A stretch of 64,000 nt of DNA from Dipteris shenzhenensis (GCA_047967505.1 CM106538.1); one strand, 5' to 3'; counted from the stretch's first letter, positions 23,880 through 36,717 are shown. Notes: generated by a model from the sequence alone, not told the origin. A program made the numbers and translations.

Positions 23880-25560
23880 CTAGTCGATTTTTTGATAACT
23901 TGGAGCCTTTGGAGGCCATGGATATATTCCTGTGATATCTACCGATGACACTATTGGGGGGGATGCTCCTAAGAATCTATCCATTCGGACCAGCTCACCG
24001 AGGTCGAGGTGCATCAAAGCTTGGAAACATTGTGTTGTACTGGCAGAGGACCCATCCGTGTCAAAATCCACTGACCGGGTTGCTTAATGTGATGGAAATA
24101 TGGGTTATTCATAAGATGATGGGCAATGGCTCCTTGTTGAGCTTCAAAAGCATCCTATTGTTTGTAAGCCACAACTAAGAGCTCATTATCAAATGCACTA
24201 GTTGCCTACTCGTAGTGGCACCTGGATCCAGGAAGGTCGATTTGAACCAAATGTTGTGGGCATGCCGCCCCTATCCACCCACTCTTCTTCTATGAAAAAT
24301 AAGGGTTGAGGGGGAGTCAAAATGCGGATGCACTCAAAGATGACCTAGGTGTACTCCTTATAAGGATCCTTCTCTTTTGCAAAATGTGACTTATCCCTAT
24401 ACCCAAATCCCCGATAGGCACTAAGTCCTACTTCACGAGTCGAAGAGGGGACGTTTGAGGACTGGCGTTGACGTAACATGCTGCTTCTCCTAGCTTTGTA
24501 TCAGAATTTACAGAAAAGAGCTTTAGCCATAAATTTCTTTTCCAAAACTAGATCTACCTTGCCAGAGTGTGGAGTACCCTTTTTTGAACTTGTTGTGGTG
24601 GTTACTGGAATGGTTGTGGCTACACTTGCATTGCCACCTGCTCTCCAAACTCAGATTATCATTGCAACACTGGAAGTTCAAGCCCAACCACCTAACCCAG
24701 TGCCATCCCCTTCATCGTTTGGATCCTCCATCCTAGGAGGCAACCCTAGGTGTTCCATGGGCTGGTAAAGGTCTTACAACAACAGGGCTTGGATTTGTCA
24801 TAGCTTGGTGACCCTTTGCATCAAGATTGCATTTTCTTCAAGTGCATGTTGTAACTTGGCTTATGTATTCTTCAAGGCCTTGATCTACACCTCTTGCTGA
24901 ACCATGAGCCGTCTTTGCAAAGCAACAATATATTGGGCTACCTTATAAGCACTCATTATTTTGTTGTACTAGTGTAGAACACTTTCATGGTTAACTTTGA
25001 CGTGCTTGTGTGCTGCCTGAAACCGAGTGTATTTTTTGTATGTCTAATTTTCATGTTTTGTGAGGAGTTCCACCAAATCGTGGTACCAACTCCACATCTT
25101 GAGAACATGCCTCAAATATTTGTAGCACTTGTAGAATGGAGATTGTGGTGGTACCCATGTGTGTGCCACATGTGTGTTCTTCAGGGCTCCTCTTTTGAAC
25201 CATGAGCTGTTTTTGTGAGGCAATGGTATCCTAGACTACCTTCACATTACTTCTTTGTAATGGTGTAGAACCCTGTCATGGTCAACTCAGAGCTACTTGT
25301 GTGCTGCCAGAATTCGAGTATATTTTTCATCTATCTTCTTTTCTCATTCTGTGAGGAGTTCCACCAAATCATGCTGCCAACCTTTCATCTCACAAACATG
25401 CCTCAAATGTTCCTAGCCCTCATAAAATAGTGCTTGTAGTGGCACCCATGTGTGTGCGACATGATGGACTATTCAAGTAGCCTCCATCACGAACTCCCAC
25501 AGCTACTGCCAATGGTCAACTACTACCAGTGTGCTTGAGAGGTGTTCTGAATAGAAACAA
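23880..25560 (-). pseudogene. Decayed minus-strand ORF with an internal duplicated coiled-coil block
   Basis: Minus-strand translation is polar and coding-like, with scattered stops. An open piece at 24071-23880 starts MDFDTDGSSASTTQCF. Around 25500-24900 the same strand encodes a helical block (LRHVCEMKGWQHDLVELLTE and EKKIDEKYTRILAAHK) that is present twice because of the tandem duplication listed separately. Family not recognised; position upstream of gypsy-type debris suggests a retroelement accessory or gag-like ORF. Confidence 0.35.
24901..25497. repeat. Diverged tandem duplication, period about 298 bp
   Basis: Two units start at accatgagccgtctttgc (24901) and accatgagctgtttttgt (25199). 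They share tgtgaggagttccaccaaatc, acatgcctcaaat and acccatgtgtgtgc in the same order. Divergence is roughly 25 percent, so the duplication is old. It duplicates a coiled-coil block of the minus-strand frame. Confidence 0.85.
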
Positions 25561-26777
25561 GGGTTAATACCCTCATGTGGCGACATAGTCCAAGAAGAGT
25601 CCAAGGGGGAGGGAGTCAAGGTACTCACTGAGCTACTAGTGGGGATGACCCCAAAACTTGCCGAGGTAGCGGTTGTTATTTGTCATCCTCCTCCTCATCT
25701 ATGATTTGAATTTCCTTACTGTTGCTGGACTTATACTACTCCAAGTCATTGGTGGGTGCAACTAGAACTTTTGATGCACTTGCCCCCTAAGGCAGTCTTC
25801 TTGATCCAAGCTTAGGTGAAGCTGACATATGTGGGGGAGAAGTGTACCTTGGGGTTTGTAGGGGAAGTTTGGGGGGTAAACACCTATTGCTTGGGCTCGC
25901 TCTTTGATTTTTATGCAATGGTGGTGGCATGAGGGTCCTCCATAATCGACGTTAGTGCTTGTCAGCGAAGATGAGCCATCATTGAGCAAGTTTCTCATAA
26001 GAATGTCGGAATAGGAAAAGGTAATGGCCCAGCTCGTGACCCTATGACCACAACTTTGGACTCTTCTGATGTAGCTCTTGGTTTAGCTATTATGGTTGAT
26101 CCTCCTAGTTCATTTGTTGCTTCTTCCTTCTCCATGCCCATAGAAGTTTCTCTTGACCCACTCGGTGTTGTAGTGAGCATCAATTGTGGATGTTAAGGCA
26201 TTAACACCCTATGGGGTTAGCATAGACCCGAAGGAGCGCAAGTAGTTGCAACTCTTTAGTCGACGATTGCAACTGCATATGTTGTATATCCTCGACACCA
26301 AGTGTCTCTTCATCAATACATGCAGTTTACGAATTCAGATACATTGTGTTTTCCATTTTGCTTTTTCGCATACTTTGTGTCTCGTGTATGTGAGTATGCA
26401 CATCATTTACTTGTCGTAATGCCTACGACTTAGTGAGTTATACATTGACGATCACAATTAACTAAGAACTGTTCATACATGTGGGGTGTGTGTCGAGCCT
26501 CATGGCACACCATTCGTGTCAGCATTACTGAGAGGGATGGCATGTGGCGCACCCATGACTGGAGGGTTCATTGGCAGACTTGCAAGTGCTCATCGTCTGG
26601 AGATGGCAACAACTCAACACTGTGGTCAAGGATCTATTCACGATGAATACACGGCCCCACAACACGCTCGTTTTGGAGATCATCGTTTTGTGAGCGAATT
26701 GGTTCGTCAAGTTTGGATGCTCCATGCAGGCATTGATCGTCTCACTTGTCGTATTGTGGTACTAACTTGTGGCATGA
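25561..26777. other. Unassigned; possible leader of the following gypsy gag
   Basis: Contains frames on both strands (for example 26486-26845 plus, 119 codons) without a recognisable domain. It retains more CpG than most of the window. It may hold the LTR or leader of the gypsy element whose gag follows, but I found no primer-binding site or paired LTR. Confidence 0.3.
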
Positions 26778-28400
26778 ATGCAAACGAGGTCACAAGGACC
26801 TCCATATCCACTAGTACTGACAACGAGGCTGCCTCGTCGACCTAAATCATCTCTCTTTATAGACGAAGACTTCCATGTGGATAGGGATGTTAAATGTACT
26901 CCGCAAGATGTTGGTGGTGTACTCGGGCATGGTGGTGCCCAGTTTGTGTCAGGAGCATCTTGTAGGAGAATGTGCGGGAGCCCTATTCTTCACCATCCAC
27001 AATTTGAGTGCGAACGATGCGGTCCAACACTTTTTATGGGGGCAATGTGTGCTGAGTGAGTCGTCTTCATCGATCACTCTGAAAGTGGCAAAGGCAACTA
27101 GGGGACTAGGGCTACAAGCATAGATTGTGCAAGTCATTCCAACCAATCCAATTGCAATGGCAGTGGCTAATGTGAAGAATACAAAATTCCAAGGAACGAC
27201 TTGTGATGGTCCAGATGCACACATTCGCCAGTTTGATAAAATTTACACTCTGAACGTGCTTGGTGTGGTGGATCCCATGTAAAAGAGGGCAGTCTTTGAG
27301 TCCACATTGGAGGCTAAAGCATCACCTTGGTTAGCAGAGTATGCCTCGGACCATTTGCAAAATTATGATGAAATCAAGATCGCTTTTTTGTGGTGGTTTC
27401 ATAAGGAGAAAATAATTCTGCATACACTTGAGGGGATGAGGATCTTGAGACAAGGTGATAAGGACATTGAAGACTACACGGCTCAGTACCGCCAACTTTT
27501 GCAAAGGGTTCTAGTGACTCAATGACCGACAGTGGAGGTGTTGAATGACTGTTTCATCAGCGATCTATCCAAGGATGTATGGATTGCGGTGGCGATGGTG
27601 GATAAGGTCACTTTACCCTTGAATGACTTGATTGATCAAGCTATTTGAGTGGGTGAAGCCTTGCAAGGGGGGTCAGTAAAGACCAGACGATCTTTCAAAA
27701 GTAAGGGAAAAATGAAGTAGGGGATATTAATGAAGAGTCAGATGAGGAGAGTTCGGCAGAGAGTTCATCCGATGAAAGTAGTGATCAGTCGAAGGTGGAG
27801 CAGGTGAAGAACCCCAAAAAGTCCTCTAAAGGGGACCTTTGCAATGACCGAAAGTCACTCAACGGGGCATGTCCAAATGCGGATCTTTGGTGTGTACACT
27901 GCAGGAACTCAAAGCATTCCGGAATGGAGTGTGCAATGAATCAGCAATGGTGTGCGATCTGTTGGATGAATATGCACATAATGGAGCAATGCAGGTACAA
28001 CGAACATAGCCCACACACACTAGTCAACCTCAATGGCCACAACCACTAGCTACGAAGCTTGCATCGGCATACGTGCATCAAGTTGGTATCGGGGAAGTTC
28101 AGGAATAACCTCCAACACGAGGGGGTGTTGGAGGGGGTCGTGGTCGTGGACAAGGAGGAGGATGATGAAGATGTCTGCAAGCGAAGACATGCTTCTTCTG
28201 CCTAGGTGAAGGTCACTAGTGGAACGAGTGTCCTGAAGCGGAAGAATGGGATCGCCAGAAGTAGGAACATTAGAAGATGATGGGGAAGACGCCCAGCACA
28301 TCTATAGTACAAATCATGGAGGACGACCCTACCTTTGCACTAGAGGTGGATGTAGTCACTTGATCAGGCAGAGTGATGCAGACTAAAGTCGGAAAGAAGC
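26778..28400 (+). pseudogene. Ty3/gypsy gag remnant with two CCHC zinc knuckles
   Basis: Plus-strand gag of a gypsy retrotransposon. It begins with an MQTRSQGPP-type start (26778). The retrotransposon gag domain follows at about 27150-27640 (FQGTTCDGPDAHIRQFDKIY, then FESTLEAKASPWLAEY and EGMRILRQGDKDIEDYTAQY). Two perfect CX2CX4HX4C knuckles lie at 27891-27992 (CVHCRNSKHSGMEC and CAICWMNMHIMEQC). Stops at several places and at least one frameshift break the frame, so it is dead. Sequence after 28050 is Arg/Ser-rich linker; protease is not clear. Both knuckles being intact in an otherwise broken frame suggests fairly recent decay or selection while active. Confidence 0.85.
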
Positions 28401-30344
28401 CCGCATTACTTCAGTGGTCTGTGCAAGAGGCGGTGCATCAGCAGGTGCTTGAGTCGACAGCTATGTCGAGGTCCGCAAAGTCCAGTTTGAAGAGGTACCA
28501 CACCCGATGGTGATGCAAGAAGCGAGAAACTTAGGAGGCCACACCAACAATCCCAAGGCGATTCCAAAAACAAGTTCTAGAGTAATGAGACAAAAGCAAC
28601 CACACAATTGAAAAGGGTTCTAGCCCAGATGAATGAAGAAGGTGTGGAAGACCTTCTTGAGGCACTCGCTGGGACGATTGTTGCATTTGGTGCTGCAATT
28701 TCATAAGAGACTTTTGCAAATGTTGACTGGAGTGTCAGCAGTATCGGTGGTGGTGGGTAATATGTTTACATTGGAAAAACTTCCCAACATTCTCCGGTTT
28801 ATTCAGGGGTGATCCTTGCTCCACCAAATGTTGTGACCTTTGGAAAGGGATTGGAAGGCTTGGGAGTTGTTACATGGAAAGGTTTCTCCAAAAAAATTGG
28901 AACCTTTTCCTCCCAAGACTCCATTTGGTTCTCAATCATTTGGAAAGATGCCCAGTTAGAGCAAGAAGAGTTGAAAGGAGCACTAAGACTAAACAAAAAG
29001 TATCATTTGCTAGCAAGATCTTTGGGACACTTGGTTGTAGCAATGGATAGAGGACAGAGAACTCCAAAGAATGTTTAACCTCAACTACTTTGACCTATGT
29101 CTAATCTAGAAAAGGAGGAGATTATGGGATAGGAATTCGACAATTTGGATGGGAGGGAGACAACAACCATTCATAAAGGAATTTAGGTGGTTTAATAAAA
29201 AAATTATTCTACCAGTTCCTATGTTTATAGAACATTCAGAGGATTTAATAAATCATTTGAATATTAAATGGCTCAGAAGAGATAAAGAATCAGTTTGGTT
29301 TGAGAGGATTTGCTCCAAGTCTATCATAAGGCAGTGTGGATGGGAAGCAAAGCTACAAGACTACGTTTTGGGGATGACAAGTGTAGGAGGTGACTTAGAG
29401 CTAGAGAAGACCTTTTGCATCTTTTCATGAACTTTTTTTTGTCTCTCCAAGTTTGGAGCATAATAAGGAAATATGTTTGCTCCTTCCCTTTAAATTATGC
29501 CTACACTCTTTTGGGAGACACTCCAATCAGATTCAAGTAGGATTGGACAGTTATCAGGGCTCAAGCTCTCTTGTGTATTTGGTTACAAAGAGATGCTAGA
29601 CTTTTTAGAGATGAGTATGTTGATGCTTGCCAATGCGGCTTGACAGGTTGAATCATTAGGTGCATGAATGCTTCAAGAATGAATTTGGCAAGTCAAATTG
29701 GTGGCAATTCAAATTGGTAAGAAAAACTTGGAATTTTCTTACAAATATTTGTCAAAGTGCTTCATAATGATGACTCTTAGACTAACTTGAAGAGTTTTGA
29801 TCCAATTGGCATACATCATATTTTTCATCAAGTAGCTGCTTCCCCTTTGGAATCAAGGTTCTTAGATAGTTGTGCTCTTTGCCTCCATTCAACTAAGTCT
29901 CAAAGTGTTCTTGACTTTAACTCTTTTGGTAATTAGTTCATTGATCCTGCTAACAAGGGCGGTGTTAATCCTCTTGGCTAGACTATTGGTAGTCCCCCTT
30001 TATCAATAGTTGTTGCAAATTCTCCTTTAGTGATGCACATTCTAGTTGTGCCTTCAATTCAAGAGAAGGTGTGTTAAGCTGGGTGTGAATTTCTTGTGCC
30101 AAAGCCATAGATACCAAGACGAGCTGACCCAGTTAGATACAAGCGGCCTTCCATGCTTAAACACTCTTTCCCTTATTCTTCCGGTGTGTCCCCGATTGCT
30201 TCTCCATCAGCTCAAATGTTGGCTACAGCTTAATGAGTGTTTTGACTGTTGCGGTACTATCTCCCCATTTTGTTGTATAGGGGAAGAGATATATGTTATG
30301 TAAAACTCTTTTTGAAATCTTAATATAAATCTACAATTTTCACC
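28401..30344 (+). other. Unassigned, possibly a retroelement 3-prime end
   Basis: Short plus-strand frames (28809-29078, 29149-29430, 30046-30303) with no recognised domain. The stretch ends in tgttatgtaaaactctttttgaaatc, then an A-run at 30347-30359, which is the style of a LINE or processed-transcript tail. No target duplication was identified. Confidence 0.25.
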
Positions 30345-30361
30345 CCCAAAAAAAAAAAAAC
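30345..30361 (+). other. A-tract, possible poly(A) tail
   Basis: Run of about 13 A after cacccccaa. If this is a retroposed tail, the element lies to its left. Confidence 0.35.
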
Positions 30362-30599
30362 ACATGACCCCAAAATGCTTATACATGCAAACATAATATT
30401 CCCAACAATTCTAACTCCAAAGTGACATTTAAACAATAATAATAACATTTGGAAAAGTATTATTAAAGATGAACTTAACAATAGAAAAAGCTTCGAGTTT
30501 GAATCAACCTCAACCATGTGTAGTTTCAAAAATGACATATAAGATGTGAGAAAAAAGATGATCTTAAATCTCAAAAAGTTACAGGTACACAAATTATAG

Positions 30600-31010
30600 A
30601 AAACATCACCAAGATGCATTCCAGAATACAACTACTTGAAAGTTTTTTTAATGATGAGTTAAAGAGACCAAAAGCATAGGGTACACAATTTTTAAGATGA
30701 GTTAAAGAGACAAAAAAATGCAATGTATACAATTGAGAAAAAAGATGATCTTTAATCTCGAAAAATTACAGGTTATATAGTTTAGAAAAATTAGCACCAA
30801 AATGCATTCTAGAATACAACTACTTGAGAAAAGTTTTTATAAAGAGTCAAAGAGACAAAAAACTATAGGGCACACAATTTATGATGAGTCAAAGAGACAA
30901 GAAACCCACATGTTACACGATTGAGGAAAAATGTCACCAAGATGCATTTTAGAATACAACTACTTGAGCAAAGAATTTATGATGAGTGAAAGAGACAAAG
31001 CACAACCCAC
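30600..31010. repeat. Diverged tandem repeats (aagatgcattccagaatac units)
   Basis: The block aagatgcattYYagaatacaactacttga followed by gatgagtYaaagagac occurs at 30611, 30799 and 30939 (spacings 188 and 140), with a weaker relic near 31160. Non-coding. Confidence 0.75.
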
Positions 31011-31795
31011 CAAAAGCATTCCCAAATCCTATTAGAGTGTTTTTCATAAAAGTGAAGACTAGAATTACCCCTTAAGAAAAAAGTCTCAATTCTTCAACTT
31101 TGGAATATCAGCAGCAAGTAAAAAGAAGTTTCAAGTGTTATGATAAGATATATTCCAAATCCATTCTAAAATACAACTCCTAAATAGTGAGTACCAAGTA
31201 CTTGCTTCAAAAGATAAAAAAGACAAAGAGACCACTCTACTTGTCAACTCCCTTAAAAAAATAAGTACAAATAAAACCACAATAAATGGAGTTTTAACCA
31301 AAAGAGAGTAATACCATGCCACATGTTTGCATTGCATCTTTCAGGTCTTGCTTCACTGATCCAAGATTGATAGAATTACTTTTAAAATCTTTTGCAAGAA
31401 TAATGACAATCCTTGATGTCTATTTCAAATAGAATAAGGACTTGGCTAGAGCTTCTTCTCTCTTTTACTTCTTTCAACAAATTTTTTTTTCCATTGATGA
31501 AAGTTTTATTAGTTGATGGAAATTTCACTCTATTGCTAATGGAAACTTGTATTCTAGAATATGCCTTCTTTTATGGAATACAAGATACAAATTTCAATTA
31601 GTACTTTGTTAAAATTTTCATCCATTAAAAACTTTAATTTGTGAACATTTCCTTCACTCCATTGATGAAAATTTGTACTTTGGAATATGCCTTGTATTTT
31701 GGAATACATGATACAAGTTTCCATCATTAACGAAAAAAATCTGTCGATGGAAACTTGTATTCTAGAATATGTCTTATATGCATGCACACATCCAT
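31011..31795. other. Non-coding, repeated and partly self-complementary sequence
   Basis: The phrase gatggaaacttgtattctagaatatg occurs at about 31537 and 31747, with a variant at 31664, and its reverse complement gatacaagtttccatc occurs at about 31710. Small hairpins are therefore possible. No gene. Confidence 0.5.
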
Positions 31796-31800
31796 ACATG
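31796..31800. repeat. 5-bp target site flank ACATG (left)
   Basis: Directly abuts LTR A. The same five bases abut the outer edge of LTR C (51543-51547), as expected for one retrotransposon insertion spanning A to C. The site lies in a CATGCA/ACATCC-rich stretch, so a chance match is possible. Confidence 0.7.
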
Positions 31801-32298
31801 TGTTGGAATTTGCAAGCATGCAATATTCTGAAACATTTCACGTGATAGTGAGTGACTACATAAAATGATGAAGATAGGTGCATGAAATAACTCTTATAAC
31901 TACATCGATTTGAAAATACCATGGCTCCTATAATTGCTCAACTTGCAACACTGTATGAGATACTAACCGACACTTTTATGGAACAAAATATATGCGACTG
32001 AGACAAACACCTCTTGCTCATGCATACGGGCTTTGCTTCAGATTATAAGAAACATACATTAGAGACTCTTCTAAGGACTTCTACAAGTAGTTTCTCTTTA
32101 CACAATTCAGCCCAAAGATGGACAAAGGTAGCACGGCTCTCATTGGAAGATCCTGGACAAAGAGAGAGCCAAATGCATCCGCCATACATGATGGACCACC
32201 ACATCATTCTATGTATGAACTCTTGCCATGTGTGATTGCATGGGCAACCCCCCTTAAAACCTTAGAGCTTCAAAAACCCCATGAAGATTATTCCAACA
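31801..32298 (-). mobile_element. Copia-type LTR, copy A (498 bp)
   Basis: Ends tgttggaat...attccaaca, the standard inverted ends of this LTR group. It aligns along its length with copies B and C but lacks about 90 bp present in both (the part around gtaaatatagatgtgcc). On its right (32299-32316) the minus strand is purine-rich (aattgaggggtgg), the polypurine tract, so A is the 3-prime LTR of a minus-strand element. Confidence 0.92.
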
Positions 32299-33131
32299 CC
32301 ACCCCTCAATTTGGATGGGGACAAAGTAGTGGAAGAAATACGCTCACATAGGTCCTCGAATTGATACACTATCAGTAGCTGTAAAAAATTATCAACTTCA
32401 ATGAGAATAAGCATAATCCATACTACTTTGAAAGAGCCAAACAAATGCCAAAAAATGTGTACTAGTCTACCCACTAAGAGCCAACTGCCCACAAAGAGCC
32501 AAGTGAAAACAAATGGATTTAACACCCACAAAGAGCCAGAACGATCCAAACAAAATAGGATCAAACACCCACAAAGAGCCGGATTGATCCCACGATTCAC
32601 TACAAGTCTCCTACAAAGTCCATTTATCTTCCAATTCTACAAGTACAACAAAATACATGAACTCTAACAGCATAGATTTCTCCATAAAGCAAACTACCAT
32701 ACCTTTCATATCCAAATAACGACTAGAGAGTAAACTCAAAAGATATGACTTTCTTGCATCACTCCGATTCATTGTGCTTCTTTCTTCCTTGTTTGTTGAA
32801 AACTAATATGTCTTGGAATTGAACTCATTTGTCTCAAATCTTGTGGATGCACTTCTATCCAACAATGAGATCATTAGATCTATGTGCCAACAATGAGATT
32901 GTTAGATCTGTGTACGATTCTACTTTAGACCTTCTCCAACTTGAGACTCTGATCTCATGGTAATCCTTGCAACACTAGCCTCATTTTCAAGGTCTTTGAG
33001 CACAAGTTAAGGACAATTGTTGATCTGGGGGCACATGTGATTTCTAGCTATTTGAGTCCTTCAAGACAAGATTGTTATAATTTCCCAAAAACCTACAAAT
33101 CCTCAGAACCAAGTGACGCTATGATGCCAAT
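32299..33131 (-). mobile_element. Internal region 1 of the tandem LTR element, with primer site
   Basis: About 830 bp between LTR A and LTR B. The right end (33119-33131) reads on the minus strand TTGGCATCATAGC, a decayed form of the initiator-tRNA-Met primer site TTGGTATCAGAGC directly next to the LTR. The left end is the polypurine tract. No gag or pol is recognisable, so this is a non-autonomous or internally deleted copy. It contains repeats of the phrase cacccacaaagagcc. Confidence 0.88.
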
Positions 33132-33718
33132 TGTTGGAATAAGCAAGCATGTAATACTCTTAGATATTTCACTTGATAGTGAATCCCTGCAACTCAAAAG
33201 AGTGACTGCATAAAATGATGAAGATAGGCGCATCAAATAAAAATCATAACTATAACGATAAAAAATACCACAACTCATATAATTGCTCAACTTGCGACAC
33301 AGTATGAGATTCTAAATGACACTTTTATTGAACAAAAGACATGCCACTGAGACAGAAACCTCATGCTCATGCCCACGTGCTTTGTTGCAGGTTACAAGAA
33401 ACATACATTAGAGACCCTTCTAAGGACTTCTACAAACAACTGCGTCTTTACACAATTCTACCAAAAGATGGACAAAGGTAGCACACGACTCTCATTGGAA
33501 AAGTTTGGAATAAGAGAGAGATGAAAATACATTGAGCTTGTAAATATAGATGTGCCAAACCGCCAGAGAGAATTTTGCCATAGCTTGAGGAAACCGCCAT
33601 ACATGATTGGTCCACCACATCATTCTATGTATGAATCTCCTCCCACATGTGATTGCATGGGCAACCCCCCTTCAAACCTTAGAGCTTCAATCAAAACCCC
33701 ATGAAGATTATTTCAACA
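33132..33718 (-). mobile_element. Copia-type LTR, copy B (587 bp)
   Basis: tgttggaat...atttcaaca, colinear with A and C. It is bordered by a primer site on its left and by a second polypurine tract on its right (ccccccttaattt, read on the minus strand). It therefore serves as 5-prime LTR for internal region 1 and as 3-prime LTR for internal region 2. Confidence 0.92.
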
Positions 33719-34404
33719 CCCCCCTTAATTTGAATGGGGACAAATTTATGGAAGACATACACTCACACAAAGCTTGGAATTGATATACTATTGATTGTCA
33801 AAAACTGCCAATTGTAATGAGAATAATCATAATCCATACTGGTTCCAAAGAGCCAAACAAGTGCCAAAAAACATGTACTAAGATCCAAGATTGAAATTTT
33901 ATGACTACCCACAAAGAGCCAAGTGAAATCAAATGAATTTAACACCCATAAAGAGCCAGAATGATTCAACAAAAATCAAATCAAACACCCACAAATAGCC
34001 AGATTGATCCTACGATTCACTGCAAGTCTCCTAGGAAGTCTATTTATTTACCAATTCTGCAACTACAACAAAATACATGAACTCTATCGATATAGATTTC
34101 TCCATCAGGCAAACTAACATACCTTTCATATCAAAATAATGACCAAAGAGTAAACTTGAAATATATAACTTTCCTGCATCACTCCAATTCATTGTGTTTC
34201 TTTCTTCCTTGTTTGTTGAAAACTAATATGTCTCAGAATTGAACTCGAGTCCCAAATATTATGGATGCACTTTTGTCCAATAGAGATCGTTAGATCTATG
34301 TACCATTCTACTTTAGACCTTCTCTTTTCCAACTTGAGACTTCGATCTCATGGTAATTCTTGCAATGCTAGCCTCATTTTCAAGGACTCTAAGCACAAGC
34401 TAGG
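33719..34404 (-). mobile_element. Internal region 2, proximal part
   Basis: Colinear with internal region 1 (shared phrases cacccacaaatagccag, acaaaatacatgaactct, ttccttgtttgttgaaaac, cctcattttcaagga) up to agcacaagctaggac at 34404. There the match stops. The next bases expected from region 1 (caattgttgatctggggg) appear instead at about 50624. Confidence 0.88.
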
Positions 34405-34621
34405 ACTTTTCCAAATAGACAAGGGGTTTTCCTCATCGTTATGTCCATGGATTTTTTGAAATCACACCATGGATGGATAACACTGCTTGTAGAATTGTGC
34501 ACCTCTTGAGCCCGACATCTTCTATAGTCTTAAAATAGCTCCTCGTCTTTGGCATATTCTACAAGGGGATCACAGTCAGAGCACAGAGCAAGCCAAATCA
34601 TTGCACTTCAAAAACAAAAGA
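34405..34621. other. 217 bp between the broken LTR element and the inverted repeat
   Basis: Not present in internal region 1. It may be original internal sequence that region 1 has lost, or sequence brought in with the inserted element. No gene recognised. Confidence 0.4.
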
Positions 34622-34655
34622 CATTATAAAAAATTTGGACTCAAAAAGGGGCCCT
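34622..34655 (+). repeat. Left terminal inverted repeat of the 16-kb element
   Basis: Starts cattataaaaaatttggact and ends in ggggccct. It is the inverse of 50570-50602. Confidence 0.88.
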
Positions 34656-35745
34656 TTGGAGAATTAGTAAAATATTAGAGGCTTGGATAAGGGAATATGG
34701 TATCCATGAAGGAGATTATGCCATGTGGACTTCTTTGTAATAGAGGCTCCCCAAATCTAGGGGAAATTTCATTTTTTTTCAAAATACCCCAAAAAACGTC
34801 ATTGCTTACAAAGAGTGGGAGCCTGCAGCATGCATAACTGGGGTGTTGCATGTCCTCCGTGTTGAGATTGGAAGTCTTCAGTATGAAGGTCGCGCACCAT
34901 CAGATTTAAAAAAGGATGGGATCTTCTTCCATGACTCAATCTTAATTGTGCCAGATGAAGAAGGGCAGTATGGTAGATTAGAATCTCTTCTCTTGCCTTC
35001 TTTTGATAGTCCAGAATTGGCCACTTCCAAGCATGGAGATAAGTGAATCATATAGAAATAGAATGTTTAATGATTTGAGAAATGCTACAAAGCCAACTAC
35101 TGGTGGAAGAAATGCTAGGTTGAGTTGGTTTCTTCCATTTCCATGCTTTGTTGATTTCTTTGCAAGTTGTAGGCAATTAAGGAAAACAAAAATCACTTAC
35201 ACTTGCAAGAGCTTAGAATTGGACTGGTTGCTTGAGCTAATTTTTGACAATGGATGGGCAACAAGAACATGTCATGTTGAAGATTTAGTACAATGTCGAT
35301 TGAACACTTCAGATGTGACATTTTGGTAAGCACATCTTACAATTCTTGTTTGTATAAAAAATGATCAGCATAGTATGTATTAACAGATCCCAATTTTGTA
35401 GGCATTTCATTGGAAAGCAAAATCTCTGCATGACTTTCACATATAGAAGATTTAGATAGAAGAACCTGCAATGGGAAGCCATGGATGATGATCTGCACGA
35501 TGGGACTCATAGTCTTGTTGTCGAGGTATTAATTTATCGCAAGGACATCCTGATTGGCAACATCAATTGGCAACAGCAAGCCCTCCCCAAGACTATTAAT
35601 TTATCGCAGTTGGCAACAGCAAGTCCTCCCCAAGACTATTATTTTAGACTTGATAATCGCAAAGTTAGATACAGGGATGAGACAAGTATCCTTTGTAAGA
35701 ATTGTTGCCCCCCCCATACTCTAAAGATAGTAGAGACATGATGGC
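34656..35745 (+). pseudogene. Decayed plus-strand gene in the left arm of the 16-kb element
   Basis: One frame runs from about 34665 to 35046 through two adjacent stops (34738-34743). It includes ILEAWIREYGIHEGDYAMW, AACITGVLHVLRVEIGSL and DEEGQYGRLESLLLPSFDS. After a shift, coding-like sequence continues at 35050-35328 (LSWFLPFPCFVDFF, LDWLLELIFDNGW) and ends at a GTAAGC donor. A further piece follows an acceptor-like ttttgtag near 35400 and runs to 35741. It carries a 43-bp tandem duplication (35567-35652) that throws the frame. I do not recognise the family. The distance to the inverted repeat is only a few bases, so the gene's start is probably missing or the repeat invades it. It may continue beyond the copia insertion into the 41.7-44.2 kb gene. 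Confidence 0.5.
35567..35652. repeat. 43-bp tandem duplication
   Basis: ttggcaacagcaagccctcc (35567) is repeated as ttggcaacagcaagtcctcc (35610), including ccaagactatta. The period is not a multiple of three and disrupts the frame. Confidence 0.85.
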
Positions 35746-35989
35746 AGGTATTTCATAATATCTAATTGCTTGGATTCTTAGTGCTTCAACAATGCACTTG
35801 GCAAAATGAGGCATTGTTACATGTATGAACAGAAATCATAAATAATACAAATTATTGTTTCATTTATTGTTAAGATTGTATTTATTAAGTTTGCACCTCT
35901 AGATTGATGGCTCTCTATGGTCTATGTATGATAAAGCGATAAATATTTGTAAGTTCAAATATGTGTGGACATTTGTATATTTGTATTAT

Positions 35990-36252
35990 GCAAGAGAGAG
36001 AGTGTATGAGAGAAAGATAGCAATTAGAGTATGCGAGAGAGAGAGAGTAGTTAGAGACACAAAAGGACACAAAAAATGCACCTCGCCATAAGTCATTGTT
36101 AGATGTATGAATAAAGAGAGAGAGACTATGGGAGAGAGAGTAGTCAAGGACACAAAGGGAGGGAAAGAGATAGAGAGAGGGGGAGGGAAAGATGCGATGG
36201 AGACAGGGACAAAAGAGGGAGATGGAGAGTGGGATAAAGAGAGAGAGAGAGA

Positions 36253-36339
<87 letters not shown>

Positions 36340-36556
36340 AAGATTGCATTTATTCATTGCACCTCTAAGTTGAGAAAGAGAAAAATAAGAAAGTTAGTTA
36401 AAGTCTTCGAGAGACTATGAGATTGAAAAAAAACCCAGATACAACTGATCCAAAGAGTGGAACTGCTAACAAAATACAAAAAATGTATATGTAAAGTCAA
36501 TGTCCATGACAGAGATAGCTAAGGGCAACAAGGCAAGAAGATGATCATCGGGTGCC

Positions 36557-36595
<39 letters not shown>

Positions 36596-36653
36596 GGGAC
36601 ACAAAGGGAGGGAAAGAGATAGAGATAGATAGATAGAGAGCTTGTGGGTCTAT

Positions 36654-36717
<64 letters not shown>

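Noticed and set aside
30600-31010. Candidate CRISPR-like array of spaced repeats
   Set aside because: Units are long, unevenly spaced and diverged, in plant nuclear DNA; an ordinary minisatellite.
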